Of a stretch of DNA of 36,663 bases, positions 18,322 through 24,659 are shown piece by piece. The stretch is from contig RPFO01001298.1 in assembly GCA_009746045.1 (NCBI GenBank), positions 1 to 36,663 on the forward strand, written 5' to 3'. The translations under genes were made by a program, and so were the position numbers. The notes beneath the pieces were generated by a model, which worked only from the letters and a program-made list of their open reading frames with translations, searched no databases and had not been told where the DNA came from. Numbering within the stretch: the stretch's first letter is position 1; every line of letters starts with the position of its first letter. The stretch is from Mesostigma viride. Taxonomy: Eukaryota; Streptophyta; Mesostigmatophyceae; Mesostigmatales; Mesostigmataceae.

Positions 18322-19829
18322 AAGGAACAAGAGAAGGAGAGGGAAGTTCAGCTTCAGAAGGAAAAGGAGGAGCAGGAGAGGGCCTCCTTGCTTCAGAAGG
18401 AAAAGGAGGAGCAGGAGAGGGCCTCTTGCCAGAAGGGAAAAGAGGTGGAGAGGGCCACCTATGTCGACAAGGTCAAGTCGACGAGCGAGTCTCCTAAGTA
18501 TAGTACGCCACCCGCCTCTCCGCCCAAGGGCGTAGAGGAGTTTCCTCCTCTGTCAACAATGCTTGCTGCCGGGGCTGGGCCAAGCTCCGTGGAGGCGTCG
18601 GCCTCCAAATCTCCCAAGCGGCCCGCACCTGAGGCACAGGCTGCCGGGGCTGGGTCCAGCTCCGTTGTGTCTCCACAGTCTCCTCAGCGGCCCGCACCTG
18701 AGGCACAGGCTGCCGGGGCTGGGTCCAGCTCCGTTGTGTCTCCACAGTCTCCCCAGCGGCCCGCCATCAACAAGGAGTCCCCCGTCCGCGGGAAGTCGAC
18801 CTCAAACTCGCCGAGGTCCGCCCCCGTCGAGGTGGTTACCTCGAAGCCCAGCTCGCCGCCCAAGTCTTCTCCAAGGGCCCACCACGAGGCGTCTGAGCAG
18901 GGCAGCCCGCCGCCCAAGTCACCTCTAAGGTCCCACCACGAGGCTTCGACCTCGAAGGTCAGCACGTCGCCCAGGTCTCCTTCAAGGTCCCTACCCGAGG
19001 CTCGACCTCACAGCCCAGCTCGCAGCCCGCGTCTCCCCAAAGCTCCCCTCCAAAGAAGGGGGCGACCTCCAAGTCCCGATCACCGCCCAAGTCGCCTGCA
19101 AAGTCTCCAGGTCGGAAGTCTCCGCCCAAGCGCCGGTCGCCACCCAAGCGCCGGTCGTCAAACTCACCTCCGAGGAGCCGCTCCCCACAGGCAAGAAAGA
19201 AAGCAAGAGCGGAATGGGAGGAGAAGGAGGATGACCATGAGCGGTTCCTGCGTGATCTGCAGAAGAACATTGACCTCCTGATCAGCATGGAGGACAGGGA
19301 CAAGGCAGACCCAAGGCCACTGGAGGATCTTCCGGAGGAGGAAAGAAAGAGAAGGAATGACCGCATGGCACTTCTGACTTCTTATCTGGATCAGGCAACG
19401 CAGCACGCCGAAGATCTGGTGAATCTGGAGAAAAAGGACAAGGAACGGAAGGCCGCCCAGGAGCTCCTGGAAAGGGAGCAGAGGGAATGGGTGAAGAAGG
19501 AAAGGGCAGAGCGAGAGGCGAAGCAGGCAGAAATGGAAGCTGCGGAGATGGAGGAGGCGGAGCGCAGGAAGAGGAGGGCGTCGTGGGAGCGGGACGAAAA
19601 GGAGAGAAAGGCGAATGAGGAAAGGAAAAAGAAGGACGAGGAGGCAAAGGCGAAGAGGAAGGTGCAGGAGGAGGGGAAGAGGATGATGGAGGCGGGTGTG
19701 GCGGCACGCCTGAAATACCAAGCCAAACTTGAGGAGGAGCGCAGGAAGGCGCAGGCTGCAGAAAAGTCGACGGAGGTGGATGGGAAGACCGCGGGGGTCT
19801 CGGAGAAGGAGGGTACGGAGCCGTCTCAG
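18322..19829 (+). CDS. Exon 1 (first visible) of a large unrecognised gene: coiled coil and SR/SP-rich region
   Basis: The exon follows a strong acceptor (TTTGCCGCAG) and ends at CAG|GTGAGA, so the true start codon lies upstream. It opens with an EK-rich coiled coil containing a repeated QKEKEEQERAS. A Pro/Ser region with two near-identical 69-bp repeats (18621-18758) follows, then an SR-like stretch (KSPPKRRSPPKRRSSNSPPR) and a long charged coiled coil (about 19200-19800). The frame slips near 19002: the earlier parallel unit reads GAGGCTTCGACC and here it is GAGGCTCGACC, one T short. After that single-base loss the SR composition continues in the new frame. RS/SP repeats and coiled coils suggest a nuclear or RNA-associated protein; this is inference only. 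Confidence 0.6.
18621..18758. repeat. Two coding 69-bp tandem repeats
   Basis: Units 18621-18689 and 18690-18758 encode PAPEAQAAGAGSSSVV followed by SPQSPQR, 23 residues each. A weaker third copy lies just upstream (AAGAGPSSVEAS). Confidence 0.85.
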
Positions 19830-19988
19830 GTGAGAAACAGTTTTTACCCCCATTAGTGTGCGTGTTTTTTTTAACGGTTTCGTTATTCCTTATCTCTGCT
19901 AAGCTCGTCTGACCATGAATGGGTCATTTCGCAGAGTGACCCTAACCTGAACCAACAAGTATGCTTTTCCCTGTTGTTTTGATTTCAG
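19830..19988 (+). other. Phase-0 intron with palindrome (159 bp)
   Basis: Donor GTGAGA, acceptor TGATTTCAG. The palindrome at 19921-19942 is directly followed by CTAAC, a branch-point-like pentamer. The 3' 68 nt closely match those of the next intron. Confidence 0.6.
19921..19942 (+). repeat. Intronic hairpin palindrome
   Basis: Core GGTCATTTCGCAGAGTGACC; an 8-9-bp stem with a TCGCAG loop, 46 nt before the 3' splice site. Confidence 0.7.
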
Positions 19989-20051
19989 AGGAAGCGGGGG
20001 GCAGACGAAAAGAAGTCAGAGGATCCCAAGAAGAGCGGGACAACAACGGAG
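19989..20051 (+). CDS. Exon 2, 63-bp micro-exon
   Basis: Encodes RKRGADEKKSEDPKKSGTTT plus E, 21 codons, phase 0 at both ends (acceptor TTTCAG, donor GAG|GTGAGC). It resembles exon 3 at its start (RK-G-DE), so the pair probably arose by duplication together with the adjoining intron. Confidence 0.6.
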
Positions 20052-20220
20052 GTGAGCGATAAGTAATCCTGTGTTTTTCGCCTTTGTTCTTTGTTCATTT
20101 GTCCATCATTTCTGAGTTGCCGTTTCCTTCGCATGTGTGATTAATTTATGGAGGGTCATTTCGCAGAGTGACCCTAAACTTTTTCAACGAGTATGCTTTC
20201 CTCTGTCTTGCTGCATCCAG
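20052..20220 (+). other. Phase-0 intron with palindrome (169 bp)
   Basis: Donor GTGAGC, acceptor GCATCCAG. The palindrome is at 20153-20174, 46 nt before the acceptor. The tail reads CCCTAAAC..CGAGTATGCTTTCC, like the intron before it (CCCTAACC..CAAGTATGCTTTTC). Confidence 0.6.
20153..20174 (+). repeat. Intronic hairpin palindrome
   Basis: Core GGTCATTTCGCAGAGTGACC, identical to the copy at 19921. Confidence 0.7.
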
Positions 20221-20292
20221 AGGAAGAAAGGGGGAGATGAGACAGAGTCTCAGGGGAACGCCGAGGTTGGGAGTGGGGAGGAGAAATTGCGG
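20221..20292 (+). CDS. Exon 3, 72-bp micro-exon
   Basis: 24 codons, RKKGGDETESQGNAEV.. to EEKLR, phase 0. Acceptor CATCCAG, donor CGG|GTGAGC. Charged and probably disordered. Confidence 0.6.
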
Positions 20293-20442
20293 GTGAGCTA
20301 ATAATTTTTTCGCCGCTTCATAGTGCATGTCAGTTAGTCGTTCGTTCTGTTTGAGATTTTTTTATGAAGGGTCACTTCGCAGAGTGACCCTAAACTTTTT
20401 TTCCGATTATGCTTTTGTTTCGTTTTGTGGACCTGTGTGCAG
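20293..20442 (+). other. Phase-0 intron with palindrome (150 bp)
   Basis: Donor GTGAGC, acceptor CTGTGTGCAG. The palindrome at 20369-20390 has a fully paired stem. The tail again reads CCCTAAAC..TTATGCTTTTG. Confidence 0.6.
20369..20390 (+). repeat. Intronic hairpin palindrome, perfect stem
   Basis: Core GGTCACTTCGCAGAGTGACC. Against its neighbours the T of the wobble pair is C, giving a full Watson-Crick stem. This is what pairing-constrained variation would look like. Confidence 0.7.
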
Positions 20443-21509
20443 CCGATCCAGTTGAGGGGCTTGGAAACTTGGAAGTCATGGTTGACGACTTACGAAAAAC
20501 ATCTGAACGATGACGCCAAGTCGTTCTTGAGCACCTTTGTGTCGAAGGAGATCGAAGTTGCGATCGATGACGGTGTCTGGCATGAGAGGATGTCAGTCGG
20601 GTCTGATGAGATGTGAACCCTTGGAGTGATCCAACACTTCGTGATCTTTTGTTCGAAGTCATGGGGCGGAGCCTTCGAGGCAAAAGGTTAAAGGGGAAAG
20701 AAATTGCATCTCTTTTCGACACCTTTGAGTTGCTTGTTACCGAGTGCGGGTCAACGATACCCGACGCAGCGGATGTTACAGCTTATGTTCCTCGAAGCCT
20801 GCTCGTCTGGATCAAGCTGTCTTGTGCGACCAAACAGTACTGCAAGGACACGAGACAGCACCCATTGTCACACGAGTATTTTGACATCATCATATCTGTC
20901 TGCAGGTGGGAAATGTACCAGGTCCTAGAGCAGGGGAAGACAGGTGAGGATTGGGACACCTCCCCGCTGACGGAAACGGATGTCAATCTGCTCTTGAAGA
21001 AAGGGTTCAAGGCTGCACAGTTCGACTGGGATGTCTTCGGCGACTTTCTGATCGCCATGGACCACTCGGTATCTCCCGAGTTGTTCAGGGCTGGTTCGGA
21101 AGTGATTGAAGATTTGGATGGGGTTAGATCGCACTTCCTTTCGTCGTATTCAGTGTGGATGGCGCAGTTTAGGGTGAACCCAGACCCTATTCTTCCGAGT
21201 CGAGCTGTTGAATTGTTTCTTCAGTTGTGCGAGGATGAGATCCTGCGTTTTCGTCAGAGTGGGGAGTTCGACATGGCCGGACAGTATGAGCCCCCACGAA
21301 AGGAGGTTGTCGCATGGCTTGAGTACAAGGGGATCGACGACTGCCTGTCGTTAGTGACGGCGAACATAAACGAGAAATCATGGAGTCAGGACATGCTATC
21401 TCACTTGTTTTTTCTTCGGACGTTTTTCGAAAACGAACTGAGCCACACAACTCCATCTGAGATGTGGCCGATCGGACAAGTGTTGCGGGAGTGGAGATTT
21501 GACATTGAG
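20443..21509 (+). CDS. Exon 4 of the large gene: unrecognised globular domain
   Basis: The exon follows GTGTGCAG and ends GAG|GTAATT. It opens PIQLRGLETWKSWLTTYEKH and reaches SVGSDEM with a stop at 20614. The coding signal continues in the next frame (VNPWSDPTLRDLLFEVMGRS) up to DIE at 21509. A single missing base near 20611 explains the switch. The roughly 350-residue product is rich in Trp and Leu helices (WKSWL, SLLVWIKLSC, FDWDVFGDFLIAMDHSV, EVVAWLEYKGIDDCL). I recognise no family. No signal peptide or membrane segment is evident. Confidence 0.6.
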
Positions 21510-21626
21510 GTAATTATTGACATTTGTGTACATTTTTATTCAGTCCGTTTAGATTAGTGTTGTGTATTTCTTTTGTTGAAAATTGTTACTAACGATGAAC
21601 GCATTTCTTGCTCTCCTTCCCGCCAG
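21510..21626 (+). other. Intron without palindrome (117 bp)
   Basis: Donor GTAATT, acceptor CTTCCCGCCAG with a good pyrimidine tract. It is one of the few introns here with no copy of the palindrome. Confidence 0.55.
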
Positions 21627-21679
21627 GAGGGTGACATTCCATGTTTTGAGGGACAAAGTCCTTCAGCGTGGAACCGGAG
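21627..21679 (+). CDS. Exon 5, 53-bp micro-exon
   Basis: EGDIPCFEGQSPSAW.. to the donor GGAG|GTAAGC. All neighbouring introns are phase 0, but this exon is 53 bp, one short of 54. One base is probably missing. Confidence 0.45.
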
Positions 21680-21794
21680 GTAAGCAAATGCCGCTAAAGG
21701 TTCGGGGTCGATTTGTGAAGATAGGATATTCAAGAAATAGTTCCTGTTTTGACTGACTTTGTATATTTATCTGAACGCACGTTTCGTCTTGCAG

Positions 21795-21848
21795 GATGAC
21801 GATCAACCTTTCGAAGAGGTCGAAGGGATGGGGACGGAGAACGTAGAG
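21795..21848 (+). CDS. Exon 6, 54-bp acidic micro-exon
   Basis: Acceptor CGTCTTGCAG, donor GAG|GTAGGA. 18 codons, DDDQPFEEVEGMGTENVE, phase 0. Acidic and probably disordered. Confidence 0.5.
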
Positions 21849-21979
21849 GTAGGAAATTTGTTTCATTTTACTGTTCAAGCTTAGGGTTGGGGTCGCTCCG
21901 CAGAGCAACGTTAAAACAAAATTAATGCTCGTTTTTTTTATGTCATCGTCTGAATTATTATTATTTTTTTTTCATGCAG
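21849..21979 (+). other. Intron with palindrome (131 bp)
   Basis: Donor GTAGGA, acceptor TTTTTTTTCATGCAG. The palindrome at 21889-21910 (GGGGTCGCTCCGCAGAGCAA) lies 69 nt before the acceptor. Confidence 0.55.
21889..21910. repeat. Intronic palindrome
   Basis: GGTCGCTCCGCAGAGCAACG, an imperfect dyad of the family. Confidence 0.6.
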
Positions 21980-22116
21980 GAGGTGGACGAGAAGGAAGAG
22001 GAGGAGAAGGAGCAGGAGGTGGACGAGGAGGAAGAGGAGGAGGAGCACGAGGAGGAGGAGGAGGAGGAGGAAGAAAATGAGCCCGAGCCAACTCCGAAGG
22101 GGAAGGGAAGGCAAAG
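21980..22116 (+). CDS. Exon 7, polyglutamate exon
   Basis: Starts after CATGCAG and runs EVDEKEEEEKEQEVDEEEEE.. to PTPKGKGRQR, with a candidate donor AAAG|GTTTGT. It is a run of about 25 acidic residues in GAG/GAA triplets followed by a basic tail. The downstream frame is not continuous, so the donor is tentative. A weak palindrome (22151-22170) lies in the following intron. Confidence 0.5.
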
Positions 22117-22278
22117 GTTTGTACAATGTTTTTTAATTTTTAACGCTGAAGGTCGCGCTGCAGAGCTAGGATGCCAGAGTTCAGATTACTCTTCTTAATA
22201 CATTTCGCTTCATGTGTATGTTGTGTGTTGTTGGTATACCTTCCAGCAGGCTAAAAAAAGGCGACGACGACATTCCAG

Positions 22279-22764
22279 GATCCCAAGAAGCTTATTGACA
22301 GAAAGAATAAGGTGAAGACTATCTGTGATATTGGCGACCTCATCCTAGGCAAGCCCCCTAAGGATGTTACGATGGGTGCCGGGGAGTTTCGCAAGTATCT
22401 CACCCAACTACGCGTTGAGCGGCGGCCGATTTCGCAAGCAATCTGACACCTTCAACGGTGAGCTGGCCTATGATTTCGTCAACCAAGTCAAGTCCAAGGG
22501 CACCGAAAAGTTCAAGTGGAAACCAAAGGAGTACACGGAGGCGAAGGTGGACAAGGTCATCAAGTTCATGAAGTTGGATCTCAAGAGAAGGGATCGTGAA
22601 CGGGCGAAGCTGCTTGAGGGTCAGGCAAAAGCGTCCAAAAAGAAGAGGGATGCGGATAAAAAGGAGAAGGGGAAGGATAAGGGGGTGGAAATGGAGGATG
22701 ACGCGGCCGGGGGGAGAAGGGCGGGAAGGGAAAGAAGGGGAAGAAGGCGGGAGAAAAGGAAGAG
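22279..22764 (+). CDS. Exon 8 of the large gene, basic helical region
   Basis: The coding signal reads DPKKLIDRKNKVKTICDIGD..EFRKYLTQLRVERRPI, then slips frame near 22440. It continues DTFNGELAYDFVNQVKSKGT.., ending in a Lys-rich coiled-coil tail that slips again in the G run near 22712. After restoring that one base, the tail matches exon 9 (KGGKGKKGKKAGEKE). The donor is GAG|GTGCGT at 22764/22765. The 5' boundary is uncertain: either CATTCCAG at 22278 or CTTCCAG near 22246 could serve. Unrecognised. Confidence 0.5.
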
Positions 22765-22934
22765 GTGCGTTTTTGCGGAATTTTTATTTAGAGGGGTAGC
22801 TCTGTGGAGTGAACCTTTTTACCTTCTCCGTGCTTTGCACCCTATTCGGTATTTTTTGTCTGCACGCCGACTATTTGCAAACGTTAAACTATTTATTGTT
22901 TTCCTGTCTCATCTTCGTCAATGCCTTCCTCCAG
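22765..22934 (+). other. Intron, first of a tandem pair (170 bp)
   Basis: Donor GTGCGT, acceptor CCTTCCTCCAG. It shares almost its whole length with the intron at 22998-23166, including AAACTATTTATTG and the palindrome. Confidence 0.6.
22793..22815. repeat. Intronic palindrome, 5'-proximal
   Basis: GGGTAGCTCTGTGGAGTGAA then CC, 28 nt after the donor rather than near the acceptor. Confidence 0.6.
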
Positions 22935-22997
22935 GGTGGCGAGGGGGAGAAAGGCGGAAAAGGAAAGAAGGGGAAGAAGGCGGGAGAAAAGGAAGCG
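22935..22997 (+). CDS. Exon 9, 63-bp Lys/Gly micro-exon
   Basis: 21 codons, GGEGEKGGKGKKGKKAGEKE plus A, phase 0. It is a duplicate of the end of exon 8. The duplicated unit is exon plus intron. Confidence 0.6.
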
Positions 22998-23166
22998 GTG
23001 CGTTTTTGGTGATTTAGATTCAGAGGGGTAGCTCCGTGGAGTGACCCTTTTTACCTTCTGTGTTCTTAGCACCCTACTCTGAGATTTTCCTACGCTCGCG
23101 GACTATATGCATACGTTAAACTATTTATTGCTTTCTTGTCTCATGTTCGTCAATGCCTTCGTTCAG
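22998..23166 (+). other. Intron, second of a tandem pair (169 bp)
   Basis: Donor GTGCGT, acceptor GCCTTCGTTCAG. The palindrome at 23025-23047 is better preserved than in the first copy (GGAGTGACCC versus GGAGTGAACC). Confidence 0.6.
23025..23047. repeat. Intronic palindrome, 5'-proximal
   Basis: GGGTAGCTCCGTGGAGTGAC then CC, 27 nt after the donor. Confidence 0.6.
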
Positions 23167-24327
23167 GGTGCCGAGGGGGAAGGAGACGGTGACGGAAGGT
23201 TGGCCGGCAATGATGCCGTTTTTGCACTCGTCAAGGAGATGCTTAACTACGTCGAAGCCAGGGGCAAGGCGCCGGCGTCGGATATATTAAAGTGGCCTAC
23301 CTTCTCCCCTTTTCTTGAGCTTCTGAAAGCACTTTCAAAGCTCTTCAAGGAGGGGATCCTGACGAGTAGTGGAAAGGTGGACAAGGAGCCGATCATCAAA
23401 GATTGGAAGATGGCAACGACCGTGGACTCCGAGAAGGAGATCAGGGACAAAGCCATTCGGGACGCGAATGCTGTGCGGGAATCCCGTTGGATTCGACCGA
23501 GTGACTTCATCGATACCGGTTGCAATAGCATGCGCATTCACACCGTCAACGGGCTGATTTTGCCTGACAACATGAGGCAGCGGTTGCTAAGCGATGAGGT
23601 GTTCAGGGAGAACGGGCGCATCTTGCTGAATGCAAAGACAAACAGTTTGCATTTTAAGGTGTGCATCCCTGTGTGGCAGTTCGCCTTTCAAGCGCTTGCG
23701 GAAACCAAGCCAAGCCTCTTCGCCAAACACATCACGTCCACCGGCCCTTACCGGGATTGGCTGAAAAAATGCCATGGCGCTAGGACTGACGCGGAGTTCG
23801 TGGGCTCGCGTTACTTTCGCCCCTTGTCCGACAAGGAGATTGAGAAGTATCTTGGAACCAAGTCCACCGCTTCTTTCCTCAAGAGAGGTGTTGAGTTCCG
23901 GACCTATGCACGAGTCGGGGAACAAGACGACGTTCTGCCCTTTGATTTTCAACCAAGGGAGGTCTTCAGCCTAATAAGCCAGGCCTCCTTAAAGGCATTC
24001 GACCCAAGATTTCACGAAGAACATCCTGATGGCGAATATCTCGTTCTTCGATATGCGGTGGTCGACGGAAACCACTATTTCAAGGGTTTAAAGTCTTTCA
24101 AGCAATTGGAGGGGGAATGGACGCCCGGTGTGACACATGTTAAGAAACTAATGTGTGAAGGGGGGGCAGCGTCTGAGAACGCGAAGGACAGTGCCGCGGC
24201 GGCTAAACTTTTCTCATCCCTCATGGAACAATTCCATACTGGGTACGGGGGAACGAACGTCATTCTGCTTCGGGGGGCCGACCTTCTTCCAAATTGGGAC
24301 GAGTGTAAAAAGTTCCCGGAAATATCT
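23167..24327 (+). CDS. Exon 10 of the large gene: 387-codon uninterrupted domain
   Basis: Acceptor CGTTCAG, donor TCT|GTAAGT, phase 0, no frame breaks over 1161 bp. It opens with a Gly/Asp linker (GAEGEGDGDGRLAGND). It continues as a folded-looking domain: FALVKEMLNYVEARGK, WIRPSDFIDTGCNSMRIHTV, LHFKVCIPVWQFAFQALAET, YLVLRYAVVDGNHYFKGLKS, GYGGTNVILLRGADLLPNWD. VVDGNHYFKGL resembles a ParB-type DGxHR motif in outline only (DGNH), and I do not assign a function on that. This is the best-preserved coding stretch of the locus and the best query for homology searches. Confidence 0.7.
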
Positions 24328-24398
24328 GTAAGTGGTAGTTCTATCTATGGCAATGGTGACGCTGCAGTTCCACCACTTCGTCGTGTTATGTCGAGTAA

Positions 24399-24419
24399 GG
24401 GTCGCACTGTGGAGTGACC
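24399..24419. repeat. Intronic palindrome
   Basis: GGGTCGCACTGTGGAGTGAC then CA, imperfect dyad. Confidence 0.55.
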
Positions 24420-24513
24420 ATGTCAAAAGTCTTCCTTTATCATGCATTATAAATGCGGGAAGTCGCACACAGAAACGACAATGGCAGTCAAACTCTCATC
24501 CCGACATATTTCT

Positions 24514-24536
24514 GGGGTGGTTTCGCAGAGTGACCC
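24514..24536. repeat. Intronic palindrome
   Basis: GGTGGTTTCGCAGAGTGACC plus C, with the same right half as the copies at 19921, 20153 and 20369. Confidence 0.6.
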
Positions 24537-24659
24537 TAACTTACCGATTTCGGCGCTGAAGACCATTTTTCGCGCTCCCGTGCGTTCATAACGTCACGCT
24601 GCAAGTCGACCCTTGAATTGTTCTTGTGTGTCAATTTTTCGTTCCTCTGTTCGTGACAG

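Larger units (their letters stand above)
24328..24659 (+). other. Long intron with two good palindromes and one weak copy (332 bp)
   Basis: Donor GTAAGT, acceptor CTGTTCGTGACAG. Palindromes are at 24399-24419, 24514-24536 and, weakly, 24593-24612. The second is followed by CTAACTTACCGATTTCGG, like the short introns near 20 kb. Confidence 0.55.

Noticed and set aside
20613-20616. Translational coupling (overlapping stop and start) between two genes
   Set aside because: The ATGTGA overlap lies inside one exon whose coding character continues across it; a single missing base explains it better, and the setting is eukaryotic.
24050-24100. ParB/Srx-type nuclease domain from VVDGNHYFKGL
   Set aside because: Only DGNH resembles the DGxHR motif; the Arg and the surrounding fold signals are absent.
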